From Joyebacterum sp964521425 (lineage in GTDB: Bacteria > Joyebacterota > Joyebacteria > Joyebacterales > Joyebacteraceae), in NCBI GenBank assembly GCA_964521425.1, contig CAZFRO010000002.1, positions 124,001-188,000 on the forward strand: DNA of 64,000 nucleotides. Reading direction: 5' to 3'. Both the position numbers and the translations under genes were made by a program. Below the pieces are notes generated by a model. The model was not told the DNA's origin and did no database searches. It worked only from the letters and a program-made list of their open reading frames with translations. Below are positions 33,898 through 43,237 of the stretch, in pieces (positions within the stretch are counted from its first letter, which is position 1; every line of letters starts with the position of its first letter).

Positions 33898-36303
33898 ATG
33901 CCTCACAAACACGAGAAACGGACGACCAAAGGACGTCAGGAGGAGCCTGGCAGCTGGTCCGTCTTCGGCAAGAGAGCGACGGCCATCTCGCTCGCGATCA
34001 TCATAGGTGTGGGTCTCGTCTACTTCCGTCGCGTCATGTTCGGTGGTGAGGTTCTCACCGGCGGCGACGTGCTGGCCGGAGCCGCGATATTCGAGGACTA
34101 CGCGACTGAACAGATCGCGAACGGGCGCATGCCCCTCTGGAACCCATTCATCTTTTCGGGGATGCCGTTTCTCGAGAGCATGACGTGGAATGGGATCGTA
34201 TACCCGAACTACTGGATTCGAAGTCTCCTTGAGAGCATCCCGGGCGTCACACTTCCGAGGCTCTTCTTCCTGGTTCTCCACTATATGCTGGCCGGCGTAG
34301 GCACCTTCTTATTCCTTCGCTCGAGGAAGGTTAGGCACGCCGGCGCTGTCATTGCGGCAGTGGCATTCATGCTCTCGCCACATCTTGTGGGACTTGCCGC
34401 GATAGGCCATGGCGGGAAGGTCCTGAGCGCCGCGTACATTCCTCTGGTTCTCCTCGCCGCATTCAAGCTGCTCGAGACAGGACAGCGTCGCTGGGTGGGT
34501 ATCCTCGCGGCTCTCGGGGGACTTCAATTCCTGGCGCGACACGTTCAGGTCAGCTACTACACGTGGCTAGCCGTGGGACTCCTTCTCATCTTCTTTCTCA
34601 TCACAGCGCGACGCGATCGGATGCGACCAGGCGTGCTGTTCGCGAGATCCGGACAGCTGCTCGTGGGGGGAGTCCTCGCTGCGACCCTGGCCGCCGTTCT
34701 GCTTCTGCCGCTCATGACCTACTCCGGTCTGTCCACTCGGGTGGCCTATGCCGGTGGGATGGGGTTTGCTGAGGCCACCATGTGGTCGTTCCATCCGATG
34801 GAGCTTGGGACCTTCTTCGTACCTTCGGCCTTTGGGCTCTCGAATGAAACCTACTGGGGAACGATGCCGTTTCAGCAGGTCTCACACTACGTCGGGTACG
34901 TAGTCCTCGCCCTGGCCGCGATAGCGGCCTTCCGAAAGAGGGATCGTGATGTCCGCTTCCTTCTGATTCTCGCTGCCGTGGGCATCTTCCTGTCATTTGG
35001 CCGCCACATCGGCCCCGTTTATCGTGTCATGTACGACGTACTGCCCGGATTCAGCCGATTCCGCGTTCCCGCACTCTTCCTGCTCCTCTCGCAGTTCTCG
35101 ATCGCCGCGCTGGCCGGACACGGCGCGAGTGTTCTCCTGAGTGAGGCGCACCGGCCAACTGAGCCTGAGGTGGATAGAAGGAAATGGCTCAGGTGGGCCA
35201 TCGGCTCGGCGGCAGTGGGAGTGGGTGTGGGTGTGATAGTGATGCTATCCCGCTCGTCCATTGAGCAGGCCGCCTCGGCATCGCTGATGGCGAAGCACAC
35301 TGGAGTTGCCGCGTCAGCGATTAGAACGGTAGGAGCCAGGGCCGCCACCATGGCCACTAGAGACGCCGGCATCCTCGTGGCGTTCGCCGCCGCGACAGGG
35401 GTCGCCATATTCGTGGCTTCAACAAGGAAACTTGCGCGCTGGATCGTGGCAGTGCTGCTCCTTGGGCTCATAGTCTGGGATCTCTCGACCGTGAACGCTC
35501 GTTTCCTTCACCCGGAGCCGGCGAGACCGCTCTCAAGCTATTTCAGGGAGACCCCCGCGATAGCTTATCTGAAGCAGCAACCCGGCGTGTTCAGGGTGGC
35601 GCCCCTCGGGCCGGGCTTCGGATCGAATGAGTGGATGTACCACCGGATCGAATCGATCGGGGGATATCACCCCGCGAAGCTCCAGATATACAGCCGCTTC
35701 ATGGAACGACTTGAGGTCGCCAACCTGAAGTTCCTCGCCCTTACGAACGTACGCTATCTGGTGGGACCCGAGGAGGACATCGGGCACCCGGCGTTCACCA
35801 TGGTCGCCCCCGGCGTTCATCAGAACCTCGCGGTGATGGAGCGAGTGTTCCTTATGGGCAGCGCCAAGGTCGTCAAGTCTGAGGATCTGGCTCTGGCTGA
35901 ACTCACGACCGACGGGTTCAATCCCGCCGCATATGCCATTGTCGACCGCGAACTCCCCGGTCCGGTGGAGGAGGTGGGGGATAGCAGAGCCAGGCTTGTC
36001 TCGTACGCGGCCGAGGAGATCGTCGTAACTGCAGAGATCACGCGACCTTGTCTTCTCGTCTTCTCTGAGCTATACTACCCGCGAGGGTGGAAGGCATTCG
36101 TCGACGGTGAAGAGACCTCTATCTACCGGACGAACTATGCCTTCCGCTCGGTCTATCTTGAACCAGGGAAGCACACGGTGGTGATGGCCTACAGAGCCGA
36201 AGGGCTCTGGTCCGGACTCGTCATTACGATGTTGTCAGCGCTCGTCATCGCACTCCTGTTGGCGCTCCCCTTGAGGGGTGGAAAGCGGAGAGAGACCAAA
36301 TGA
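33898..36303 (+). CDS. YfhO-family membrane protein
   Basis: This is an 801-residue polytopic protein with about 12 transmembrane helices and a soluble C-terminal part. YfhO/GT-C landmarks are LTGGDVLAGAAIFEDY, MPLWNPFIFSGMPFLES and a final hydrophobic helix after AYRAEGLW. In Bacillus, YfhO helps glycosylate lipoteichoic acid, so it is a likely glycosyltransferase using a polyprenyl-sugar donor. ATG 33898 (GGGGAG at proper spacing) is preferred over ATG 33892, which directly abuts the GGGGAG. It overlaps the next gene at ATGA. Confidence 0.82.
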   Translation: MPHKHEKRTTKGRQEEPGSWSVFGKRATAISLAIIIGVGLVYFRRVMFGGEVLTGGDVLAGAAIFEDYATEQIANGRMPLWNPFIFSGMPFLESMTWNGIVYPNYWIRSLLESIPGVTLPRLFFLVLHYMLAGVGTFLFLRSRKVRHAGAVIAAVAFMLSPHLVGLAAIGHGGKVLSAAYIPLVLLAAFKLLETGQRRWVGILAALGGLQFLARHVQVSYYTWLAVGLLLIFFLITARRDRMRPGVLFARSGQLLVGGVLAATLAAVLLLPLMTYSGLSTRVAYAGGMGFAEATMWSFHPMELGTFFVPSAFGLSNETYWGTMPFQQVSHYVGYVVLALAAIAAFRKRDRDVRFLLILAAVGIFLSFGRHIGPVYRVMYDVLPGFSRFRVPALFLLLSQFSIAALAGHGASVLLSEAHRPTEPEVDRRKWLRWAIGSAAVGVGVGVIVMLSRSSIEQAASASLMAKHTGVAASAIRTVGARAATMATRDAGILVAFAAATGVAIFVASTRKLARWIVAVLLLGLIVWDLSTVNARFLHPEPARPLSSYFRETPAIAYLKQQPGVFRVAPLGPGFGSNEWMYHRIESIGGYHPAKLQIYSRFMERLEVANLKFLALTNVRYLVGPEEDIGHPAFTMVAPGVHQNLAVMERVFLMGSAKVVKSEDLALAELTTDGFNPAAYAIVDRELPGPVEEVGDSRARLVSYAAEEIVVTAEITRPCLLVFSELYYPRGWKAFVDGEETSIYRTNYAFRSVYLEPGKHTVVMAYRAEGLWSGLVITMLSALVIALLLALPLRGGKRRETK

Positions 36304-37013
36304 AGGTGATGGTCATTGTTCCGACCTACAACGAGCGGGAGAATCTGACCAAACTGGCGCCCCTGGTGTTGTCTCAGCTGCCGGACATCCACCTTCTCGT
36401 CGTGGATGACGGATCGCCCGACGGAACGGGCGAGCTGGCTGACAGCCTGGCGTCCGAGGATGAGCGTGTGCATGTCATACACCGCCCGGAGAAGATGGGG
36501 CTTGGATCCGCCTACGTCCGGGGCTTCCACTACGCTCTCGGCACAGACGCGGACCTTATCGTTCAGATGGACGCTGATTTCTCCCATGATCCTAATGTCA
36601 TCGCCGATCTCGTGGGGGAGGCCGAGAGACACGACGTGGTACTCGGATCCCGGTACATCACTGGCGCCAATGTCGTGAACTGGCCTCTCAGGCGTCTCTT
36701 CCTGAGCTACTTCGCGAACGTCTACACGCACATCATCACAGGCCTTCCGGTGCGGGACTCGACGGGCGGCTTCAAGTGTTTCAGAAGGAACGTGCTCGAG
36801 ACGATTGACCTAGATGCCATCAGGTCGGACGGCTACTCGTTCCAGATCGAAGTCAATTTCCGGTGTTGGAGGAAGGGCTTCTCCATTCACGAGATCCCGA
36901 TCGTCTTTGTGGACCGACATGCAGGAACGTCCAAGATGTCCAGACGGATCGTATGGGAAGCGATGTGGCTCGTATGGCGTCTGCGGCTCGATCGCATACT
37001 GAGGCGAGTGTGA
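36300..37013 (+). CDS. Polyprenol-phosphate mannosyltransferase-like family 2 glycosyltransferase
   Basis: This 237-residue single-domain enzyme resembles Dpm1: VMVIVPTYNEREN, VVDDGSPDGTGEL, IVQMDADFSHDP, VLGSRYITGANVVNWPLRR and AGTSKM. It would charge a polyprenyl phosphate with a hexose, for use by a GT-C enzyme such as the YfhO protein just upstream. Its ATG overlaps the preceding TGA. Confidence 0.88.
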   Translation: MKVMVIVPTYNERENLTKLAPLVLSQLPDIHLLVVDDGSPDGTGELADSLASEDERVHVIHRPEKMGLGSAYVRGFHYALGTDADLIVQMDADFSHDPNVIADLVGEAERHDVVLGSRYITGANVVNWPLRRLFLSYFANVYTHIITGLPVRDSTGGFKCFRRNVLETIDLDAIRSDGYSFQIEVNFRCWRKGFSIHEIPIVFVDRHAGTSKMSRRIVWEAMWLVWRLRLDRILRRV

Positions 37014-39148
37014 GATCCCAGGGAATTCCGGTCGACCTCTCGATCGTGATCGTGGGATACAACAGCCATGATGACCTTGTCCCATGTCTCAAGGCCATAG
37101 AGGCATCGGACGATGTTGTCACCCGCGAGACGATCCTCGTCGACAACGCATCGTCGGATGAGACGGTCGATCTGGTGGGCCGCGAGTTTCCGTGGATCAG
37201 GCTCTTCACGAACTCGAGCAACGTTGGGCTTTCGAGGGCCGTCAACAGAGGCATCAGAGAGGCCACGGGGCGCTACGTCCTTGTGCTCAATCCGGACATC
37301 CAGATCCGCAAGGGTTCGCTCGACGCTCTCGTGAGCTTCATGGACGATCACGGTGACGTCGGGATAGCGGGGGCGAAGCTCCTCAATACGGACGGCACCC
37401 TTCAGCACTCGTGTCGCGCCTTCTACACGTTCTGGACTCTCGTTCTGAGGCGGACATTCCTCGGATCCGTGTTCAGGCGAAGCCGGACGATCCGTCGACA
37501 TCTGATGCTCGATTACGACCACGAGACGCCGCGCGAGGTGGACTGGGTACTCGGCGCCTGCATGCTGGCGAGACGTGACGCCCTGGCCGACGTGGGTCCA
37601 ATGGACGAGCGGTTCTTCCTCTACTTCGAGGATGTCGACTGGTGCTACAGAATGTGGCGCGGCGGATGGAAGGTCTACTACGTTCCAGCGTCGATCATGA
37701 CTCACCGCCACGCACGAGAGAGCGCCAGGCCCGGTGTCAGTCGGCAACTTGTGGCTCATCTGCTTTCGCTCGCACACTTCTATGAGAAGTGGGGGGGACT
37801 TATCTACACTCTGAAGAGGCACAGGCGGATTATCCTGTCGTCACTCCTTCTGATCTCCGATCTGCTGGCCGTCAATGTGGGCTTCACGCTCGCGTATCTG
37901 CTTCGATCGAGCCTGCGCGGTCTCTTGACCAAGCCTCTCTTCGGGGTTGAGATCTACTGGCCCTTTCTGATCTTCTCGAACATCATGTTCCTGACTACAT
38001 TCGCCTTCTTCGGGCTCTACGACGCAAGGCAGGAGCGCGAACCGTGGACCGATACGTTCCTTCGCGTGGTCAGGGCGTCAGTCGTGGCCGCGATCATTCT
38101 GATGGCCAGCACGTTCCTTGCCTCCAGTACTGTCTACTCACGAGTGCTCGTCGGAGCATTCAGTGTGCTCGTGGCTCTTCTTGCGTCGATCCAGCGCGCG
38201 GGTCTCAGACAGCTCCACAGGCAGATCAGGGCGGGCAGCTTCGACCTGGCGCGTGTTGCGGTCGTTGGAACAGGGAGAACGGCGGTTCGTATCGCCGAGC
38301 GCATCGCATCCCGGCCGGCTCTTGGGTACGATCTTGTCGGGCTCGTTGATCCCGGACTGGGCGAGCATGAGCCGTCGGCGGTTCCCGTCATTGGAACGCT
38401 CGACAACCTGATCGATCTTGTTGACGCACAGAAGCTTGAGGAGATCATATTCGCCGATCCGGAGCTGCCAAACTCGGAGGTTTCGGACTTCCTGTTGCGG
38501 GCGAGGCGGAGTACGGTGGATGTGAGAATGGTCTCGGGGCTGACGGGGATCATGACACAGCGAGCACGTGTTGAGGAATTCCTCGACACGCAGGTCGTAA
38601 CTTTCGAGCGTGAGGCCCTTCTGGGTGCGAAGGCGGGAGTGAAACGTGCCCTGGATATCGCGGGCGCGGTCGTACTGCTGGCACTGTGGTCACCCGTGCT
38701 GGGTATATCTGCCATCCTGTCGAGGGCGACGCGTGGCCGGGGGCTGCTATCGCGGAGCACGCGCGTCGGCCGGGGTGAGACGGAATACGGGATGCTCGTG
38801 TTTCATCCCGAGAGTTCTGCGTCGCCGGGTAGACGCTTCGCCGTGAGGCACGGTCTGGACCGATTCCCGGCGCTCGTCAATGTGCTAAGGGGTGAGATGA
38901 GTCTTGTTGGACCGGAGCCCCTCGCACCCGCCGTGGCCAGGAAATGCGATACCAGGTCTCGTGTCAGGTTTGACGCGCGACCCGGGATCGTTGGACTCTC
39001 CAGGGTTGCTGGCGCCAACGAGGGTTCCACTGACGATGCCGCCACAGCTCTGGATGCCTACTACGTTCAGAATTGGTCACTTGGAAGCGATCTCCGGATC
39101 GTAATGCGCTGGATTCTCCGTTCTGCCGGGGGACGCTCGGGACATTGA
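37010..39148 (+). CDS. Fusion: family 2 glycosyltransferase + membrane domain + sugar-phosphate transferase-like domain
   Basis: This 712-residue protein has two normally separate activities. Residues about 8-260 are a rhamnosyltransferase-like GT2 domain (SIVIVGYNSHDDLVPCL, LVDNASSDETVDL, YFEDVDWCYRM). Four or five hydrophobic segments follow at about 275-395. A Rossmann-like domain (VAVVGTGRTAVRIAERI) and a WbaP/PglC-like phosphoglycosyl transferase domain end the protein (VKRALDIAGAVVLLA, NVLRGEMSLVGPEPL, RFDARPGIVGLSRVAG). In the last domain the usual KFRSM and Asp-Glu catalytic region is replaced by LVFHPESSASPG and is shortened, so it may be inactive. The GTG at 37010 overlaps the previous stop. 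Confidence 0.78.
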   Translation: MRSQGIPVDLSIVIVGYNSHDDLVPCLKAIEASDDVVTRETILVDNASSDETVDLVGREFPWIRLFTNSSNVGLSRAVNRGIREATGRYVLVLNPDIQIRKGSLDALVSFMDDHGDVGIAGAKLLNTDGTLQHSCRAFYTFWTLVLRRTFLGSVFRRSRTIRRHLMLDYDHETPREVDWVLGACMLARRDALADVGPMDERFFLYFEDVDWCYRMWRGGWKVYYVPASIMTHRHARESARPGVSRQLVAHLLSLAHFYEKWGGLIYTLKRHRRIILSSLLLISDLLAVNVGFTLAYLLRSSLRGLLTKPLFGVEIYWPFLIFSNIMFLTTFAFFGLYDARQEREPWTDTFLRVVRASVVAAIILMASTFLASSTVYSRVLVGAFSVLVALLASIQRAGLRQLHRQIRAGSFDLARVAVVGTGRTAVRIAERIASRPALGYDLVGLVDPGLGEHEPSAVPVIGTLDNLIDLVDAQKLEEIIFADPELPNSEVSDFLLRARRSTVDVRMVSGLTGIMTQRARVEEFLDTQVVTFEREALLGAKAGVKRALDIAGAVVLLALWSPVLGISAILSRATRGRGLLSRSTRVGRGETEYGMLVFHPESSASPGRRFAVRHGLDRFPALVNVLRGEMSLVGPEPLAPAVARKCDTRSRVRFDARPGIVGLSRVAGANEGSTDDAATALDAYYVQNWSLGSDLRIVMRWILRSAGGRSGH

Positions 39149-39180
39149 AGCAACACAACACTGATGGAGGTGCTTGGACA

Positions 39181-40521
39181 ATGCGCAGTGTTCTACTGGC
39201 GCTCACCATACTGGCCGTCACGATCTCCTGGGCAACCGGTTCCGCGCTGGCCGCAGATTGGGAGACCGTCGATACACCCAACGATGTCAAGATCTTCGAT
39301 ATGGGCATTGAGGGAGGCACAATCTGGCTTTCCACTCACGGTGAGGGGCTCGCGGGGTATGACGGGAGCACCTGGGTCACTCACAAGACCGAGGACGGTG
39401 GAATCCGGAAGGATAACTGGAACTACCGGGTCTATGTGGATAGCGGGGGGTGCAAGTGGATCACGAGGGACGGTGAGCTGACCATAGACCGTGTCGATGA
39501 CAACGGGACGTTCGCCAACAAGACAGACGACACATGGTCGTACTACAGCTACCCGGCCGATCTCGCCAATAAGAGGGTGTTCTCCGCCGCAGAGGATCTG
39601 AGCGGACGCGTCTGGTTCGGTATGCGGGATGAGAACCACTCCCGGACGGGAACGCTGGAGCTCTCCATAGATCACGGAGATACGGTCGAGTGGCTGCACT
39701 ACGACAATGCGTGGACTCCTGATTCCACCCATTTCTCAGACGATGATGTGCGAGCTCTGGTTGTCGACCATGATGGGCGTCTCTGGATAGGCTACAACGC
39801 CGCCGGCATCGATGTGTGGGACTATCGCGACCCACGGGTGTTCGCCGACGATACATGGATTCACTACGATGATGAGAACGGGCTCCCGGACGCTTATATC
39901 CACACGCTCGCCGTAGGAACTGACGGCCGTGTCTGGGTGGGTGCACTCGGTGGTCTTGGTGTCTTCAATCCATCATCCGGAACGTGGACAACCGTGGAGG
40001 GGCTTCCCGGGACCCAGGTGCGAGCGCTTGCAGAGGATGCGCAGGGGCACATGTGGGTTGGAACCGACGATGGGATGGCCATGCTATACGGCAACCTCGG
40101 GGTCGCCTTCACGTACGACGAGTCCGACGGTCTCGCAGACGGCCGAATCGACCACGTCGTTGCGGACAAGACAAACGGTGATGTCTGGGCTGTTTCGGTG
40201 GATGAACTGGTGGATGATACGACCCTGAATCTGCTCAGATCGGGAATCACAGCAGACGCAGGCCGCCTCTTCGTCTACCCGAATCCGTGGCGCGAGGGTG
40301 AATCGGCACAGATGGTGCAGATATACGGTGCACCCGAGGGCTCTCGCGTGGAGATCCTGGACCTGAGCGGGCAGCGCATGGCTGAGCTTGAGCCTAACGA
40401 ACCGTACGTCTGGGATTCCCTGGATGCTGCTTTCGACGAAGTGCCGAGCGGCGTCTACATCCTCAGAATCGTGCTCCCGAACGGCAACGTTGAATTTCTA
40501 AAGGTAGCCATCATTCGATAG
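39181..40521 (+). CDS. Secreted beta-propeller protein with T9SS-like C-terminal domain
   Basis: This 446-residue protein has a signal peptide (MRSVLLALTILAVTISWATGSALA). It also has about six two-component-regulator-type propeller repeats (GGTIWLSTHGEGLAGYDG, GRLWIGYNAAGIDVWD, GRVWVGALGGLGVF, GHMWVGTDDGMAML). The last 80 residues match the FlgD-like/type IX sorting fold: RLFVYPNPWREGE, VEILDLSGQRM, PSGVYILRIV and a basic end. It lacks the WGxxKAxYR tail of two other secreted proteins here. GGAGGT lies before ATG 39181. It interrupts the glycan block. Confidence 0.8.
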   Translation: MRSVLLALTILAVTISWATGSALAADWETVDTPNDVKIFDMGIEGGTIWLSTHGEGLAGYDGSTWVTHKTEDGGIRKDNWNYRVYVDSGGCKWITRDGELTIDRVDDNGTFANKTDDTWSYYSYPADLANKRVFSAAEDLSGRVWFGMRDENHSRTGTLELSIDHGDTVEWLHYDNAWTPDSTHFSDDDVRALVVDHDGRLWIGYNAAGIDVWDYRDPRVFADDTWIHYDDENGLPDAYIHTLAVGTDGRVWVGALGGLGVFNPSSGTWTTVEGLPGTQVRALAEDAQGHMWVGTDDGMAMLYGNLGVAFTYDESDGLADGRIDHVVADKTNGDVWAVSVDELVDDTTLNLLRSGITADAGRLFVYPNPWREGESAQMVQIYGAPEGSRVEILDLSGQRMAELEPNEPYVWDSLDAAFDEVPSGVYILRIVLPNGNVEFLKVAIIR

Positions 40522-40594
40522 AGAGTGCGCGTCGGCGTCCCGGCCGAAACCGGGAGTTCCGGATGGCACTGCCACGAAAGGCAACTGAGACAGC

Positions 40595-42058
40595 ATGGGG
40601 CGTGACCAAAACGAATCGAGAACCCTGGTCGTTGGGGCTGGTGCAGCCGGCCGCATGGTGGCCGGGGAGATGCGTCTGCGACCGGAACACGGCTACAGGG
40701 TGGTCGGGTTCCTGGACGACGATCCAGACAAGCTGGGCCGCAAGATCCTCGACATCCCGGTTCTCGGATCGATCAGCGACCTGGTCGGCACTGTGAAGGC
40801 GCATGATGTCCGCGATATAGTGATAGCCATACCCTCCGCGTCCGGACACACGATCCGGGAGGTAGTGAGACTCTGTGAGGAGGCCGGCGCTTCCTTCAAG
40901 ATCGTCCCGGGCGTATGGGAGATCATCCTGGGTGATGTGACGATCAACCAGCTGCGCGAGGTCAGACCCGAGGACCTCCTGGGTCGAGAGACCGTCTCTC
41001 TCAATCTGGATGAGATGACCGAGGACCTCAGTGGCAAGCGTGTCCTGATCACGGGCGCCGGGGGATCGATCGGGTCCGAGCTGGCAAGGCAGGTGGCCGC
41101 ATTTGACCCCGGGAAGATTCTTCTCATGGGACGAGGCGAGAACAGCGTCTACGCCATCGATCAGGAGATAGGGCAGTACTACCCTGATGTGGAGAGACAC
41201 GCAGTCATCACCGGCATCAGTGATGCCCGTGGGGTCGAGAGCATCTTCCGCGAATTCCGTCCTGAGATCGTCTTTCATGCGGCTGCTCATAAGCACGTGC
41301 ATCTGATGGAGGCCTACCCGGACGAGGCCATAAAGAACAACGTGACCGGCACGAAGACCCTGCTGGACGCGGCGGTGCGCTACGGATCCGAACGCCTCGT
41401 GATGCTTTCGACCGACAAGGCCGTGCGGCCGCAGGGCGCCATGGGTGCTTCGAAGCGGCTTGCCGAGTCCATCCTCATCGACCGCGCAGCGCGCGGATGC
41501 GATACGAAGCTGATGGCTGTCCGATTCGGCAACGTCCTTGCCAGCAGAGGAAGCGTTGTGCCGCTCTTTCGTCAGCAGATCCGCCTCGGCGGGCCGGTGA
41601 CGATTACGCATCCGGACGTCACCAGGTACTTCATGACCATAAGAGAGGCAGCGATGCTGGTCCTCGAGGCCGGGCTCTCGGGACATGGGGGAGAGATATT
41701 CGTCCTCGACATGGGCGAGCCCATTCGCATTGCCGATCTCGCAGCTCATCTGATCCGGCTCTCGGGACTCGAGCCCGGCACGGACATCGCCATCGAATTC
41801 TGCGGCCTGAGGCCGGGAGAGAAGCTACACGAGGAGCTATGGTATTCCGACGAGACGCTCTCACGGACGGCCCACGACAAGGTCATGGTGGTTCAGTCGC
41901 CGGCAGCCGGACTGATCCCCGATCTTGAGGAGCGAGTGGCGCGCCTTGAGGAGCTGGCCCGCGCATGTAACCGCGACCAGGTGCACGAGGAACTCGCGGA
42001 CATCTTCCCCGACATGAAACACAGGACGAAGCATGACGAAGCAGATACCGGCAGCTGA
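40595..42058 (+). CDS. Soluble CapD/FlaA1-type nucleotide-sugar 4,6-dehydratase
   Basis: This 487-residue protein has an N-terminal Rossmann domain (TLVVGAGAAGRMVAGEM, VVGFLDDDPDKLGRKI) and a C-terminal SDR dehydratase (VLITGAGGSIGSELARQV, HAAAHKHVHLMEAYPDEAIKNN). The catalytic segment STDKAVRPQGAMGASKRL has methionine where most SDR enzymes have tyrosine, as in FlaA1. Membrane-bound CapD/WbpM proteins carry four N-terminal helices that are missing here. It probably makes a 4-keto-6-deoxy sugar for the aminotransferase that overlaps its end. Confidence 0.88.
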   Translation: MGRDQNESRTLVVGAGAAGRMVAGEMRLRPEHGYRVVGFLDDDPDKLGRKILDIPVLGSISDLVGTVKAHDVRDIVIAIPSASGHTIREVVRLCEEAGASFKIVPGVWEIILGDVTINQLREVRPEDLLGRETVSLNLDEMTEDLSGKRVLITGAGGSIGSELARQVAAFDPGKILLMGRGENSVYAIDQEIGQYYPDVERHAVITGISDARGVESIFREFRPEIVFHAAAHKHVHLMEAYPDEAIKNNVTGTKTLLDAAVRYGSERLVMLSTDKAVRPQGAMGASKRLAESILIDRAARGCDTKLMAVRFGNVLASRGSVVPLFRQQIRLGGPVTITHPDVTRYFMTIREAAMLVLEAGLSGHGGEIFVLDMGEPIRIADLAAHLIRLSGLEPGTDIAIEFCGLRPGEKLHEELWYSDETLSRTAHDKVMVVQSPAAGLIPDLEERVARLEELARACNRDQVHEELADIFPDMKHRTKHDEADTGS

Positions 42059-43232
42059 GGGTGGAACACCGGTTCGCGGTGACTACCTCCCGTTTGCCCG
42101 ACCATCGATCGGACAGGCAGAGATAGATCTCGTAGTGGAGACCTTGAAATCTGGTTGGCTGACGGTCGGGCCTCGGACCAAGGAGTTCGGACGGAAGGTG
42201 GCGGAATACGTCGGCGTGCCCAACGCCGTGGCCCTGAGTTCATGCACAGCCGGTCTCCATCTGGCGCTCGACGCTTTTGGTGTGGGACCAGAGGACGAGG
42301 TCATTCTTCCCGCGCTCGATTTCGCCTCAGGCGTGAATACGGTGCTCCATCTTGGTGCGCGGCCTGTCCTCGTGGACGTTGACCGCGAGACCCTCAATAT
42401 CACTCCTGAGATATTCGCAAGCGCGATAACAGATCGCACGAAGGTCCTCATGCCCGTGCATTTCGCCGGGCGTCCCTGTGACATGGACGGCATCATCACA
42501 CTCGCTCAAGATAAGGGTCTCAGGGTCCTCGGAGACGGCGCCCACGCGATAGGAGCAGACATCGGAGGCAGGAAGATCGGCTCGATGGCCGATGCCACAT
42601 CGTTCAGCTTCTACGTAACGAAGGGCATAACGACGGGCGAGGGTGGCGCCATTGCATCCCCGGATGCCAATCTGATCACCAAGGTGGCGCGGCTAAGCCT
42701 CCACGGGATGAGCAGCGACGCATGGAAGAGGTACAGCGATCGAGGACCGTGGCACTACGAGATACTCGAGGCAGGTTACAAGTACAACATGAACGATGTC
42801 CTGGCGGCGATGGGTCTCAAGCAGATGGACAGAGTGGATGAGTTCAGAGATCGCCGGACCGAGCTCGCACGCATCTACAGCGACGAATTCGCCGGGATAC
42901 CTGAGGTCGAGCCGCCGCCCGACTACCACATGGGTCACCACGCCTGGCACCTCTACCCGATAAGGATCAAGATCGAGTCTCTCACGATCGACCGCGACCG
43001 CTTCATCAGGGACCTGATCGAAGAGGGCATAGGCGCAAGCGTGCACTTCATCCCGCTGCATTACCATCCGTGTTTCCGGGATCGGCTTGGCTATCACGAG
43101 GGGAGTTTCCCAGAGACGGAGCAGTATTTCGAGCGCGCCGTCTCGCTTCCGATCTACCCGTCGATGGCTGACGACGATGCGCGAGATGTTGTCACGGCGG
43201 TCGCCAAGCTGGTGGACTACTACCGGAGGTAG
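42033..43232 (+). CDS. DegT/DnrJ/EryC1-type sugar aminotransferase
   Basis: This 399-residue PLP enzyme has ALSSCTAGLHLALDAFG, DGAHAIGADIGGRKIG and the PLP lysine in SFYVTKGITTGEGGAI. The ending VHFIPLHYHPCFRD and FERAVSLPIYPSM is typical of the family. It transaminates a keto-sugar nucleotide, most likely the product of the overlapping dehydratase gene (26-bp overlap), giving an amino-deoxy sugar. Confidence 0.92.
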   Translation: MTKQIPAAEGGTPVRGDYLPFARPSIGQAEIDLVVETLKSGWLTVGPRTKEFGRKVAEYVGVPNAVALSSCTAGLHLALDAFGVGPEDEVILPALDFASGVNTVLHLGARPVLVDVDRETLNITPEIFASAITDRTKVLMPVHFAGRPCDMDGIITLAQDKGLRVLGDGAHAIGADIGGRKIGSMADATSFSFYVTKGITTGEGGAIASPDANLITKVARLSLHGMSSDAWKRYSDRGPWHYEILEAGYKYNMNDVLAAMGLKQMDRVDEFRDRRTELARIYSDEFAGIPEVEPPPDYHMGHHAWHLYPIRIKIESLTIDRDRFIRDLIEEGIGASVHFIPLHYHPCFRDRLGYHEGSFPETEQYFERAVSLPIYPSMADDDARDVVTAVAKLVDYYRR

Positions 43233-43237
43233 CCGGC

